This document shows positions 23,714 through 32,454 of a stretch of 34,940 nt of DNA, piece after piece (the stretch's first letter is position 1; the number at the start of each line of letters is the position of its first letter). A program made the translations under genes and the position numbers. The notes beneath the pieces are model-generated. The model saw nothing but the letters and a program-made list of their open reading frames with translations. It made no database searches and had not been told where the DNA came from. This DNA is from an uncultured Candidatus Actinomarina sp. GTDB taxonomy: Bacteria; Actinomycetota; Acidimicrobiia; Actinomarinales; Actinomarinaceae. The stretch lies in assembly GCA_902627635.1 (NCBI GenBank), contig CACOKA010000008.1, positions 1 through 34,940 on the forward strand. The letters run 5' to 3'.

Positions 23714-25151
23714 TAGTTATATCCTTATTTTTTATTGGAAACAAAAATCTAGTGTTATTAATATTTGATACAACAACAGGAACTACATTCCTTGTGTAAA
23801 GTCGTGTAAATAATAAATCAAATATTGTTGCAATACCAAGTGCCAATGCAAAACCGCGTATTGGACCTACCGCTAATATATAAAGAAGGAAAGCAGCAGA
23901 TAATGAAACGAAATCAGCTGTTAAAATTGTCTTCCATGATTCATCTACAGCTTTATTTGCAGCAAATTCAAATGATCTTCCAACCTTTATTTCATCTTTT
24001 AGTTTTTCAAAAGTAACAATATATGAGTCAGCAGAAAGTCCAATTGAAACAATAATTCCAGCGATACCTGCAAGTGTCAATGTAAAGCCTTGTAAATCAC
24101 CAAGTATTGAAATTACTGAGTAAAACAAAAGACCAAACATTGACAATCCAAAAACCGAAATGAATCCAAGAAATCTGTAGTAAAGAATAATTATGATAGA
24201 GATTATTACTAAACCAATTAAACCAGCTTGTAATCCAAGATTTAAAGTATCTTCTCCTAAGCTAGCAGAAACCTTCTGAATGGATGATCTTTCAAATGAC
24301 ACTGGTAATGCACCATATCTCAAAATTACAGCAAGATTATTAGCAGATTCACCGGTATCCGTATTTCCCATTGATATCGCAGCGGTCCCTCCTGTAATTC
24401 CGACATCTGGACTAACATTTAAAGCAATCCCAGGTGCTGAGACTATTTCACCATCTAAGACAATGGCTAATCTTCTTTTGTCACCAGTCTCTCTTGCTAA
24501 TTGTTTTGTTAAATCTGTAAATTTAATAGCTGAGGAGTCTTTAAATTCTAAAGAAACTATCCATTCATTCTCAGGGTATGCTGCAATTGCATCTTCAATA
24601 TCATTACCGGTTAAGACCGCAGGACCTAATTTATAGATTACTGGATAACTAGGTGTGATCGATAAAAGATAAGATTCAGTGTTCGGATCATCTTCTATTG
24701 TTAATCCAAATTCTTCATCAACTCCTGGGGCTGAAACTTTAATAGGATTCTCAGGATCATCAGGATTTGGAAGATACTCAAATGCAGGTGAAATACCAGT
24801 ATCAAATGATGACGCTAATACAGGTCTAAAAGTCAATAAACCAGTAGCTCCTAATGCTTCAATTGCACGTTCTTGATCCGTAACACCTGGAAGCTGTACT
24901 AATACAGCATTATTTCCACTGATGGAAATTTCTGGTTCTTGTACATCACCAAATGCTTCGATTCTTGTTCTCATAATTTCAACAGATTTTTCTAAAACTT
25001 CTGGATCTGTGTTTTCATCAGCAGTAAGAATTACTGATATCCCTCCTTGTAAATCTAATCCAAGTTTTGGTGATAGAGAGGATTGATAAACGTATATAAA
25101 TAAACCAATTGCGAGGATAGGTAGAAAAAGAAATTTAAGGATTCGTTTCAT
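23706..25151 (-). CDS. secD: Protein translocase subunit SecD
   Basis: Larger subunit of the SecDF export motor. Order over 481 aa: N-terminal membrane helix (~4-24), SPKLGLDLQGGISVIL, the P1 base with ENTDPEVLEKSVEIMRTRIE, a P1 head with PVIYKLGPAVLTGNDIEDA, LAIVLDGEIVSAPGI, and a five-helix membrane domain with LTLAGIAGIIVSIGLSADSYI and GFALALGIATIFDLLFTR. The SADSYIV segment replaces the common AVDANVL but keeps the functional Asp. It overlaps yajC by four and secF by eight bases. Confidence 0.96.
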   Translation of the reverse strand: MKRILKFLFLPILAIGLFIYVYQSSLSPKLGLDLQGGISVILTADENTDPEVLEKSVEIMRTRIEAFGDVQEPEISISGNNAVLVQLPGVTDQERAIEALGATGLLTFRPVLASSFDTGISPAFEYLPNPDDPENPIKVSAPGVDEEFGLTIEDDPNTESYLLSITPSYPVIYKLGPAVLTGNDIEDAIAAYPENEWIVSLEFKDSSAIKFTDLTKQLARETGDKRRLAIVLDGEIVSAPGIALNVSPDVGITGGTAAISMGNTDTGESANNLAVILRYGALPVSFERSSIQKVSASLGEDTLNLGLQAGLIGLVIISIIIILYYRFLGFISVFGLSMFGLLFYSVISILGDLQGFTLTLAGIAGIIVSIGLSADSYIVTFEKLKDEIKVGRSFEFAANKAVDESWKTILTADFVSLSAAFLLYILAVGPIRGFALALGIATIFDLLFTRLYTRNVVPVVVSNINNTRFLFPIKNKDITNV

Positions 25152-25399
25152 GAAATACTATTAATAAATGATGTCTTAATTTTTATTTCACCATTTTTGA
25201 GAACTAATGTAACCGTATCATCACTTATAGATGTAACTCTTCCATAGATACCAGAATCTGTTATTACATCTTCGCCGATTTTGAGGTTTTCTACGAATTC
25301 TTGGTGTTTTTTATTTCGTCTTCGTTGAGGTAAGTATAAAACTGCATAAAATACTATAAATACAAAAACTAAGGGCAATAAAGATACTACGTCACTCAT
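25148..25399 (-). CDS. yajC: Preprotein translocase accessory subunit YajC
   Basis: Small single-pass membrane protein that associates with SecDF. The 83 aa chain has one N-terminal helix (~6-24), the basic stop-transfer YLPQRRRNKKHQEFVENL and the family motif IGEDVITDSGIYGRVTSISDD. The ATG overlaps the tgt stop by 8 bases and the stop overlaps secD by four, giving the standard yajC-secD-secF unit. Confidence 0.95.
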   Translation of the reverse strand: MSDVVSLLPLVFVFIVFYAVLYLPQRRRNKKHQEFVENLKIGEDVITDSGIYGRVTSISDDTVTLVLKNGEIKIKTSFINSIS

Positions 25400-26468
25400 T
25401 TATAAATTCCTTTTTAAAACTTTCAAAACTTGAGTTTAATATACTTTCTCTAGCTTCTTCAATAATTTGTTCAGTTTGAATTATATTATGAACAGTTAAA
25501 TATAACCAAGAAGTTGTATTTTCATTTATAAAAAGATGTCTTAAGTAAGCTTTTGAATAATTTAAACAGGCAAAGCATGTGCAGTTGGTATCTATAGGAT
25601 TTTCATCATATTTGAATTTTTGATTTTTTATATTGATATATGAATTACGAGTAATTAATTTACCGTGCCTTGCGAGTCGTGCAGGCCAAACGCAATCAAA
25701 CATGTCAATACCAGAATCAATCAAATCAATTAAACCTACGGTGTCACCTAAGCCCATAACATATCTTGGCTTATCTATTGGAAGTATTGAATGTAGATGT
25801 TCTACGACCTTTTTTCTTTCAGTACTTGTTTCGCCGATTGCTAATCCACCAATAGCATATCCATCAAATTCTAATTCGATCATTGATTTTGCTGAAGTTT
25901 CTCTTAAATCAAGATTTAAACCTCCTTGAACTATGCCAAACAAATCTTGTTTATTGTTTTTATGTACACTTTTTGCTTTTTCAGCCCACTGACTTGTTAT
26001 TTCTATAGCTTTCATTTGATCATCATATGATCTGTCATAATCAATTAAATAATCAAATATCATTGCAATATCACTGCCTAAAAGATTTTGTGTGTTGATT
26101 GATTCTTCTGGAGTCATTTTAAAAAAGGATCCATCATATACATTTTTAAATTCAATACCATCATTTAATAATTTAGTTGGCAGTGACCAAGCTTGAAATC
26201 CTCCAGAGTCAGTAAGTATTAATTTATCCCAGTTCATAAATTTATGTAAACCACCTAAATCATTTATTAACTGCGCTCCTGGTCGTAGATGTAGATGGTA
26301 TGCATTTGCTAGAAGAATTGAGGTCTTATCTAGGTATTGATGAGGAGTAGATTTAATTGCACCTCTTGTAGCAACAGGCATAAATGTAGGAGTCTGAACT
26401 TCAATATTATTTACAGACAATATCCCAGCCCGAGCATTTTTATCATTTGAAATTAATTTATAGGACAT
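25392..26468 (-). CDS. tgt: tRNA-guanine transglycosylase (queuine/preQ1)
   Basis: Exchanges guanine-34 of GUN-anticodon tRNAs for preQ1 in queuosine synthesis. Key residues over 358 aa: D87 in LTDSGGFQ, GIVQGGLNLDLRE, GYAIGGLAIGE, catalytic nucleophile D258 in FDCVWPARLARHG, and zinc ligands C296, C298, C301 and H327. In the base pocket, D139 (Z. mobilis D156) is kept, but the position of Z. mobilis Cys158 is Leu (IFDYL against AFDEC), while the residue equal to Val233 is Ile, which leaves no space for queuine. It overlaps queA by 11 bases and yajC by 8. Pairing with queA argues for preQ1, not queuine salvage. Confidence 0.94.
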   Translation of the reverse strand: MSYKLISNDKNARAGILSVNNIEVQTPTFMPVATRGAIKSTPHQYLDKTSILLANAYHLHLRPGAQLINDLGGLHKFMNWDKLILTDSGGFQAWSLPTKLLNDGIEFKNVYDGSFFKMTPEESINTQNLLGSDIAMIFDYLIDYDRSYDDQMKAIEITSQWAEKAKSVHKNNKQDLFGIVQGGLNLDLRETSAKSMIELEFDGYAIGGLAIGETSTERKKVVEHLHSILPIDKPRYVMGLGDTVGLIDLIDSGIDMFDCVWPARLARHGKLITRNSYINIKNQKFKYDENPIDTNCTCFACLNYSKAYLRHLFINENTTSWLYLTVHNIIQTEQIIEEARESILNSSFESFKKEFINE

Positions 26469-27468
26469 TGTGTTTTATTTTAAACATTACTGCATCACCA
26501 AAACTGAGGAACTTCATGTTATTTTCTAAAGCAAAAGTATAAAGTTTTTTCCATGAATCTCCATAGATAGCATGAACAATCGATAATAAAGAACTCTTTG
26601 GAGCATGAAAATTTGTAATCAGATAATCAGCAACATTAAATTTGAATCCATTTGTAATGAACAAATTTGTTTTTCCTTTAAACATAGAGGTTTTGAATAC
26701 ATGCTCTAATGTTCTTAATGTTGTCGTTCCAACACAGACAATATTATAACCGTCTTCTTTTTTGCTAATTATTTCATTGTAGGTATCCTCATTAATTTCA
26801 TAATCTTCAGAATGTATATCATAATCTTCTATGTATTCAGTATTGATAGGTTTGAATGTACCAAGGCCAATATCTAGATTTAGAAATCTCAGATTAATAT
26901 CATTTTTTTCAAGCTTTTGAAATAAATTTGGAGTGAAATGAAGTGCAGCTGTAGATGCAGCGACGGAAAAACCATTCTTACTGAAAAAAGTTTTATAGTG
27001 TTCATATTTATAATCCTTATCCTCAATGTAAGGTGGCAAAGGAGTTGAACCATAAATTTTGATTATTTCATCTAAAGGTAAAGAAAATTCTAATCTGAAT
27101 CCATCGTTTACATTTTTGATAATATTTATAGAGAATTTTTCAAGCTCAATATGTTCTCCAACTTTCTTTGCACCATTAAATTTAAGTAAACAATCTGCTG
27201 AATATTCGTCAACTTTCCTCAGTATGAATATTTCAACGTTTCCGTTAGTATGTTTTTTATTTGTTTTCACTCTTACATCTATAACTTGAGAATTATTAAA
27301 GACTAGTAACGAACGTTTTGGAATTACATTATGTATACTTTCAAATTTATAAATTTTCATACTTTCTGCATCAAGAATTTGAGAATCTTCTGGGTTTATG
27401 TATGGATCTTGAGCTATCGAGGATTTAGGAAGGTGATAATTTAAATTCGAAATATGGGTTTTGTTCAA
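26458..27468 (-). CDS. queA: S-adenosylmethionine:tRNA ribosyltransferase-isomerase
   Basis: Adds the ribosyl moiety of AdoMet to preQ1-tRNA to form epoxyqueuosine. At 336 aa it is close to the usual 340-350. Family segments: LNYHLPKSSIAQDP at the start, PLPPYIED, VAASTAALHFTP, LDIGLGTFKPI, NFHAPKSSLLSIVHAIYG and KFLSFGDAVMF near the end. The start is TTG directly after the stop of the upstream nuclease; no ATG lies close enough to keep the conserved N-terminus. The genes for preQ0/preQ1 synthesis and for epoxyqueuosine reduction (queG or queH) are not in this window. queA-tgt-yajC-secDF is an old, widespread order. Confidence 0.94.
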   Translation of the reverse strand: MNKTHISNLNYHLPKSSIAQDPYINPEDSQILDAESMKIYKFESIHNVIPKRSLLVFNNSQVIDVRVKTNKKHTNGNVEIFILRKVDEYSADCLLKFNGAKKVGEHIELEKFSINIIKNVNDGFRLEFSLPLDEIIKIYGSTPLPPYIEDKDYKYEHYKTFFSKNGFSVAASTAALHFTPNLFQKLEKNDINLRFLNLDIGLGTFKPINTEYIEDYDIHSEDYEINEDTYNEIISKKEDGYNIVCVGTTTLRTLEHVFKTSMFKGKTNLFITNGFKFNVADYLITNFHAPKSSLLSIVHAIYGDSWKKLYTFALENNMKFLSFGDAVMFKIKHNVL

Positions 27469-27822
27469 TTACTTATTTAAAAGTTTAATAAAAAGTTCAT
27501 ATGACATTGACACTACTTCTGGCATTCCATCATTAGTCCGCCTCTTATTGTCACCCTGTCTCTTAAGTTTTTTCCAAAATAATACAGTGTTTTCATCGTT
27601 TGACTTTTCAATTGCTTTACCTAGTGACTGATGTAAATTTAGATTTTGTCTCGATTTCGCTTCAATAAAATACTCTTCACCGTCAACAAACAATTGTATG
27701 TCACCCAAATCATTAGAACCACCTTCAGCAAAACGTTGAGCTTTCATATTTGAATTATCGTTCAATCTTTTTACGATATTAGATTCGTAAGTAGTTCCCT
27801 GTTTTTTAGCTTTATTAACCAC
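27469..27822 (-). CDS. PD-(D/E)XK nuclease, phage-type Holliday junction resolvase-like
   Basis: A 117 aa protein with the nuclease pattern E13 (GTTYESNIVKRL), R30, GGSNDLGDI with D41, and IEAK with E54 and K56, then a conserved-looking NLHQSL helix. This E-D-ExK arrangement, with the later LFWKKLKR strand and MSYELFIKLL end, resembles the small Holliday junction resolvases of actinophages and the archaeal Hjc group. The identification is from motif reading, so another restriction-like nuclease activity remains possible. It sits between yebC and queA, where ruvC-ruvA-ruvB would normally be. The GTG start has no clear Shine-Dalgarno, and the stop abuts queA. Base composition is like its neighbours. 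Confidence 0.7.
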   Translation of the reverse strand: MVNKAKKQGTTYESNIVKRLNDNSNMKAQRFAEGGSNDLGDIQLFVDGEEYFIEAKSRQNLNLHQSLGKAIEKSNDENTVLFWKKLKRQGDNKRRTNDGMPEVVSMSYELFIKLLNK

Positions 27823-27841
27823 ATAACAATTGTAGCTAAAA

Positions 27842-28585
27842 TTATTCTGTTATTGCTTTTTCTAATAGTTTGTTATCAATATCAAAATTTGCATATACAT
27901 TTTGAACGTCATCTAAATCTTCTAATGCTTCTATCAACTTTGACAACATATTAAATTTTTCAATATCTAAATTTACAGAACTGGATGGTAAATAAGCAAC
28001 TTCGGAATTTACTAAGTTAAAACCTGAATTTCTAAATAATTGATCTATTTTCTGGAATTCAGTAGGCTGAAATTCAAAAGTAACACCAGTTTCATTTTCC
28101 TGAATGTCTATACAATTATTGTCTATTGCAAGATCTATTATCTCTTCTTTATACTCATCAAATTGAAATATTGCTTTTCTTGAAAATAAGTAATTAACAC
28201 TTCCAGGAGAGCCGGTATTCCCATCATATTTATTAAAAGTTGCTTTTACATCTGATGAAGTTCTATTTCTATTGTCAGTAACACATTCAACTAATATTGC
28301 AACACCATTAGGTCCATAACCTTCATAAGTAATCTCATCAAATGATTCAGTTGATGAGTCACCAGACATTCTTTTTAAAGCATTATCTATATTTGAATTG
28401 GGTACTGAATTTGATTTGGCTTTACTAATAGCTTGATAGAGTGCGGCATTGTTATTTGGATCAGCACCGCCATTCTTTGCTGCAACTTCGATACCTCTTA
28501 TTAATTTGGCAAATAATTTTCCTCTTTTAGCATCATTTGCACCTTTTTTTCTTTTTATCGTTGACCACTTAGAGTGACCTGACAT
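27842..28585 (-). CDS. yebC: YebC/TACO1-family protein
   Basis: Member of the YebC family, long annotated as a transcriptional regulator and more recently linked to relief of ribosome stalling. The 247 aa protein opens with the diagnostic MSGHSKWSTIKRKKGANDAK, followed by RGKLFAKLIRGIEVAAKNGG, DNALKRM, YEGYGPNGVAILVECVTDN and GSVNYLFSRKA. It overlaps pdxT by 17 bases, the longest overlap in the window, with AAGGA placed before its ATG inside pdxT. The pdxS-pdxT-yebC order is actinobacterial; ruvC normally follows. Confidence 0.95.
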   Translation of the reverse strand: MSGHSKWSTIKRKKGANDAKRGKLFAKLIRGIEVAAKNGGADPNNNAALYQAISKAKSNSVPNSNIDNALKRMSGDSSTESFDEITYEGYGPNGVAILVECVTDNRNRTSSDVKATFNKYDGNTGSPGSVNYLFSRKAIFQFDEYKEEIIDLAIDNNCIDIQENETGVTFEFQPTEFQKIDQLFRNSGFNLVNSEVAYLPSSSVNLDIEKFNMLSKLIEALEDLDDVQNVYANFDIDNKLLEKAITE

Positions 28586-29147
28586 TTACACCGTCCTTAA
28601 GGAAACTACTTAACCAATTTAAATAAACATTATCATTTGTTAATTCTGGATGAAAAGAAAGACCAACAATATTATTTTCTATAACACCAACTACTTCATT
28701 TTCAATTGTTGCTATTGGTGATACTGAATCTTCATAAGACAGAATTTTGGGAGCTCTTATGAAACAATACATTTCTTTATTACCCAGTAAGTCAACGAGT
28801 CCTTCAAATGATTGATTTTGGCGACCGTATGCATTTCTTTCAACTACTGTATTTAATACTCCCAATGACGTTTCACCATCTATTATGTCTTTTGCTAATA
28901 GGATTAAACCAGCACAAGTTCCCAATGTTGGAATACCGCTTTCAATTAATTTTTTTAACCCAGAAAATAAATCATTGTTTTCTTGAATTTTTATCATGGC
29001 TGTAGATTCTCCACCGGGAAGAATTAAAGAATTGACACCAGATAGGTCTGAAGTATCTTTAATTAAAACATAGTCTTGTTCTATTAATTTTAAAGATTGA
29101 ACGTGATCGTAAAAGGAACCTTGAAGTGCTAATACACCAGTTTTCAT
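28569..29147 (-). CDS. pdxT: Pyridoxal 5'-phosphate synthase glutaminase subunit
   Basis: Class I glutaminase that hands ammonia to PdxS. From the chosen ATG it is 192 aa, with [26 protein letters not shown], nucleophile C78 in GTCAG, RNAYGRQ and the H166/E168 pair in SFHPEL; the triad is complete. A TTG two codons upstream is in frame, but the ATG forms a TAATG junction with the pdxS stop and fits the family N-terminus. Its 3' end overlaps yebC by 17 bases. Confidence 0.95.
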   Translation of the reverse strand: MKTGVLALQGSFYDHVQSLKLIEQDYVLIKDTSDLSGVNSLILPGGESTAMIKIQENNDLFSGLKKLIESGIPTLGTCAGLILLAKDIIDGETSLGVLNTVVERNAYGRQNQSFEGLVDLLGNKEMYCFIRAPKILSYEDSVSPIATIENEVVGVIENNIVGLSFHPELTNDNVYLNWLSSFLKDGVNVRSL

Positions 29148-30031
29148 TACCAACCTCTTTTAGCTAATTTCTCCGCTTCATCTAAATCATCTATATTTAT
29201 TCCTACCATTGGTTCACCAAGGTTTTTAGAAACTTCTATGAGTTTTTCTGGATCGTTGTAGTTTGTAGTTGCAATTACAATTGCTTCTGCTCTTTCTTTT
29301 GGATCACCGCTTTTAAATATTCCTGATCCAACAAATACACCATCACAACCAAGTTGCATCATCAAAGCTGCGTCTGCAGGTGTTGCTATGCCTCCAGCAG
29401 CAAAATTTACAACTGGTAGTTTTCCAAGCTCATGAATTTCCTTAACAACATCAAATGGAGCTCTTATTTCTTTTGCTAATGACATCAATTCATTCTGATC
29501 AGATGTTTTGATTTTATTTATGCCATCAGTCATGCTTCTCATATGCTTTACTGCTTCTATAACGTTTCCAGTGCCAGCTTCTCCTTTAGTTCGAATCATA
29601 GCTGCACCCTCACCAATTCTTCTGCATGCTTCACCTATGTCAGTTGCACCATTAACAAATGGAGTTTTTACATCATGTTTATAGATGTGGTTTTTATCAT
29701 CAGCTGGTGTTAAAACTTCACTTTCATCAATAAAATCAATGCCTAGGGATTCTAACATTTGCGCTTCAACAAAATGTCCAATTCGAGCTTTAGCCATAAC
29801 TGGTATTGATACTGAATCTATTACTTCTTGAATTGTTTCAACTGAAGACATTCTTGCTACACCACCTTCTGCACGAATATCAGCAGGAATTCTCTCTAAT
29901 GCCATAACAGCTACTGCACCAGATTTTTCGGCTATAACTGCTTGTTCTGCATTAACGACGTCCATTATTACGCCACCTTTTAGCATTTCAGCTAAACCTT
30001 TTTTTATTTTAAAAGTAGATTCGATTTTCAT
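29147..30031 (-). CDS. pdxS: Pyridoxal 5'-phosphate synthase lyase subunit
   Basis: Builds pyridoxal phosphate from ribose 5-phosphate, glyceraldehyde 3-phosphate and ammonia (the DXP-independent route). The 294 aa TIM-barrel is highly conserved: [20 protein letters not shown] with D24, [13 protein letters not shown] with K81, [10 protein letters not shown] with K149, and [21 protein letters not shown]81 and K149 fall at the same numbers as in Bacillus subtilis PdxS. The ATG lies 14 bases after the pimA stop in an AT-only spacer with no visible Shine-Dalgarno. Its base composition is less AT-rich than its neighbours because of strong amino acid conservation. Confidence 0.97.
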   Translation of the reverse strand: MKIESTFKIKKGLAEMLKGGVIMDVVNAEQAVIAEKSGAVAVMALERIPADIRAEGGVARMSSVETIQEVIDSVSIPVMAKARIGHFVEAQMLESLGIDFIDESEVLTPADDKNHIYKHDVKTPFVNGATDIGEACRRIGEGAAMIRTKGEAGTGNVIEAVKHMRSMTDGINKIKTSDQNELMSLAKEIRAPFDVVKEIHELGKLPVVNFAAGGIATPADAALMMQLGCDGVFVGSGIFKSGDPKERAEAIVIATTNYNDPEKLIEVSKNLGEPMVGINIDDLDEAEKLAKRGW

Positions 30032-30045
30032 ATATTTAATATTAA

Positions 30046-31032
30046 CTACAAATTGTTATAGACATAAATCCAATCATCTAATACTTTTTGTGAATTATAA
30101 TTTTTATCTATATGCTCGTATTGTTTATTCCATATTTTGTCTAAATCTGAATTATTTAATTTATTTAAAACCTTAAGTAATGATTTGAGATTATCATTTT
30201 TAAAATAGATACCACTATCTCCCAAAAGATCGATAAATGCTGTTAAATTTGAACAAATTGCAATATTTCCAGCATTTATGGCCTCTAATATTGTTATTCC
30301 AAAGCTTTCAGAATGTGTTTGAGGTGCGATAAAGAAACCAACATTTTTAATAATTGAATTTTTTTCATCATCTGAAATATCAATTAGGTATTTTATTAAA
30401 TCGTCCTTTGAGCTTTTATTAGTTATAGCAATAAATTCTTTTGTCTCATCTATGGACTTTGATAAATTAATGAACAATTTTAAATTTTTTCTTCTTTCAT
30501 TTCTTCCTATGAATAGAAAATTATTATTTGGTATAAAAGAAATATTTTCATTAATATCAATGAAATTCGGAATTATTCTTGTTTTCTTTGATAGCGTTAA
30601 TGCGTTAGCTTTCGCCTCGTCACTCACAGCAGTAGAGTAAAAATTTTTATTTCTTAAAGTTAAGTACAAAAATTTAAGACCCAAATATATAAACTTACTT
30701 ATTTTTGCATGATGAGTAACGACAATCTTTTTTGAAGTTTTTAATCTCCAAAAAAATAATGGAATAAATGGCTCATGAATATGAATTATATCTGCCCAAG
30801 CAATGGCTTCATTTAAAATTCTCTTATCAGGTATAAGTGATATTGGATTGTTTGAACCGTTGAAAGGAATTTTCATTGATTTTCCAATGTCATAATCAGA
30901 TGAATCAGGTGCTAACAAACGAACATTAAAATTAGATCTATTTAAGCCATTCTTAAAAAGATTGACTTGATTTTGTACACCACCATAAAAATTAACGTTG
31001 TATGGTGAAACTAATAATAGATTAGTACTCAC
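30046..31032 (-). CDS. pimA: PimA-like phosphatidylinositol alpha-mannosyltransferase (GT4)
   Basis: GT-B glycosyltransferase predicted to add the first mannose from GDP-mannose to phosphatidyl-myo-inositol at the inner membrane face. The 328 aa protein aligns with mycobacterial Pim[17 protein letters not shown] (family PYSFDVPGGVQ), [39 protein letters not shown], and the EX7E motif E242...E250 in [16 protein letters not shown]. It is shorter than PimA (~378). The start is GTG overlapping the patA stop by 11 bases; no ATG is available nearby. The place after pgsA and patA is the mycobacterial PIM cassette, which supports the assignment over other GT4 enzymes. Confidence 0.85.
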   Translation of the reverse strand: MSTNLLLVSPYNVNFYGGVQNQVNLFKNGLNRSNFNVRLLAPDSSDYDIGKSMKIPFNGSNNPISLIPDKRILNEAIAWADIIHIHEPFIPLFFWRLKTSKKIVVTHHAKISKFIYLGLKFLYLTLRNKNFYSTAVSDEAKANALTLSKKTRIIPNFIDINENISFIPNNNFLFIGRNERRKNLKLFINLSKSIDETKEFIAITNKSSKDDLIKYLIDISDDEKNSIIKNVGFFIAPQTHSESFGITILEAINAGNIAICSNLTAFIDLLGDSGIYFKNDNLKSLLKVLNKLNNSDLDKIWNKQYEHIDKNYNSQKVLDDWIYVYNNL

Positions 31033-31888
31033 TTGTCCACACTGGTTGAATTGAATGCCAATCGTTAATATCTAAGGCCAATAATTCTTCAAAACTTTTA
31101 GATAGGGTTTTTAAACCGTGTTGTATACTTGTTGCTTCATTTTCAAAATATGGTACATAAAAGGGTTTGTTAAATCTTAACTTGTATCCACGTTTTGTTT
31201 TTATCATCGCAGTTGGGATAATTGGTACCTCTGTTTTTAAAGAAAGTGCAACGGGACCTTTCGGAAAAGCAGCAAGTTGACCAAAAAATTCAGTTGCAAC
31301 ACCGGATTTTTTGATACTTCTCTCGGATAGAAGACAGATATCTTTTCCAGATTTTAATTTATTAACTAGTAAATTGAATGTATTTTGACCTTTACCACCG
31401 ATGATTATTTCTATCCCAAGAGATTCTCGTAAAGATTTAAACCAATTTAAGACATAACTGTTATTTAATGGTTCTGCAACTGCCAGAAGATTTAATTTTA
31501 TTGAGTTACCTATTGGGATTGCAAATTCCCAATTACCAAGATGAGGAAGGGCAAAGATTAAACCTGGATATTGTTTTTTTAACTTTTCAACATATTCTAG
31601 ATTTTCAATTTCAACATGTGGACTGATATATTTTGAAAAATTCTTATTTGTAAGCCACAAAGTCTCCAACCAATATCTTGTGTAATTAATTTTTACAATT
31701 AGTGGTTTGTAGTTTATTTTCAATTCATTGAATATTTCTTTACGTTTAAATAACTTTATAGACGATCTAAATGTTAAAAGAAAATAAAGAGTACCGATTG
31801 GAACTGAAAATATTCTTATCGATTTATAGGGTAAAAGTTTTAATATCTTATGGCTCAAACTTATAAAAAAATATTGTAAAATTTTCAT
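31022..31888 (-). CDS. PatA-like acyltransferase (LPLAT/LpxL family)
   Basis: Predicted membrane-associated acyltransferase that acylates the mannose of phosphatidylinositol mannosides. The 288 aa protein shows the HX4E motif (H116, E121) in ALPHLGNWEFAIP, the downstream LLSERSIKKSGV and FFGQLAAFPKGPVALSL segments, and PIIPTAMI, as in LpxL/PatA proteins. A hydrophobic N-terminal stretch (~22-40) should hold it at the membrane. With PI synthase upstream (4-base overlap) and PimA downstream (11-base overlap), a PatA role is more likely than lipid A acylation, since nothing else here indicates lipid A. Confidence 0.85.
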   Translation of the reverse strand: MKILQYFFISLSHKILKLLPYKSIRIFSVPIGTLYFLLTFRSSIKLFKRKEIFNELKINYKPLIVKINYTRYWLETLWLTNKNFSKYISPHVEIENLEYVEKLKKQYPGLIFALPHLGNWEFAIPIGNSIKLNLLAVAEPLNNSYVLNWFKSLRESLGIEIIIGGKGQNTFNLLVNKLKSGKDICLLSERSIKKSGVATEFFGQLAAFPKGPVALSLKTEVPIIPTAMIKTKRGYKLRFNKPFYVPYFENEATSIQHGLKTLSKSFEELLALDINDWHSIQPVWTSEY

Positions 31889-32454
31889 TTGAAATTGTTA
31901 TATAAGATAATGAATCTTTGATACACAGTAAACCACAATATGAATGTAAATATATAAATACTATAAAAAGGTAATTCAAAAAGCATATATACAACTGCAA
32001 AAATAACTCTTTCTGGACGAGCAGCTATACCAACTTTGTTATCTATGCCCAACGTCTCACCACGAGCTCGTAAATATGGAATTAAATTTGATGCAGTAAC
32101 GACTGATAATATAACAAACAATTCTAAATCTGTTGTAGTAAACCTTATAGCAACAACACTCCATATAAAAAGTTCACCAATTCTATCAATAAATGAATCA
32201 AGCAAAGCCCCTTTTTTTGACATCATATTTGTTTTTCTTGCTAAAGGACCGTCTAAACCGTCGATCGCACTACCAATAAAAATTATTAGTGCACCTAGTG
32301 TCTTAATATTATTTAAAAACAAGTAACAACCAACAATTACAATCAATAATCCAATAAAAGATAGTACATTTGGCTTAATACCAATTCTTATACATATGCC
32401 TATAAAAGGAACAGCAAATTTTTCAGAAGCAGATTTAAAATACTTTTCAAGCAT
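31885..32454 (-). CDS. pgsA: CDP-alcohol phosphatidyltransferase, probable phosphatidylinositol(-phosphate) synthase
   Basis: Joins CDP-diacylglycerol to an inositol headgroup; actinobacterial enzymes use inositol 1-phosphate to give PI-phosphate. From the chosen ATG it is 189 aa with about six membrane helices. The full family motif D-x2-DG-x2-AR-x8-G-x3-D-x3-D is present at 65-90 (AIDGLDGPLARKT through GALLDSFID). A TTG one codon upstream is in frame, but the ATG is the better start; it overlaps the upstream gene by 8 bases. The headgroup is inferred from context (PatA and PimA follow); phosphatidylglycerophosphate synthase is the main alternative. Confidence 0.86.
   Translation of the reverse strand: MLEKYFKSASEKFAVPFIGICIRIGIKPNVLSFIGLLIVIVGCYLFLNNIKTLGALIIFIGSAIDGLDGPLARKTNMMSKKGALLDSFIDRIGELFIWSVVAIRFTTTDLELFVILSVVTASNLIPYLRARGETLGIDNKVGIAARPERVIFAVVYMLFELPFYSIYIFTFILWFTVYQRFIILYNNFK

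Noticed and set aside
27469-27822. A prophage remnant around the resolvase-like gene
   Set aside because: The gene is single, flanked by housekeeping genes in conserved order and has similar base composition; nothing else in the window is phage-like.
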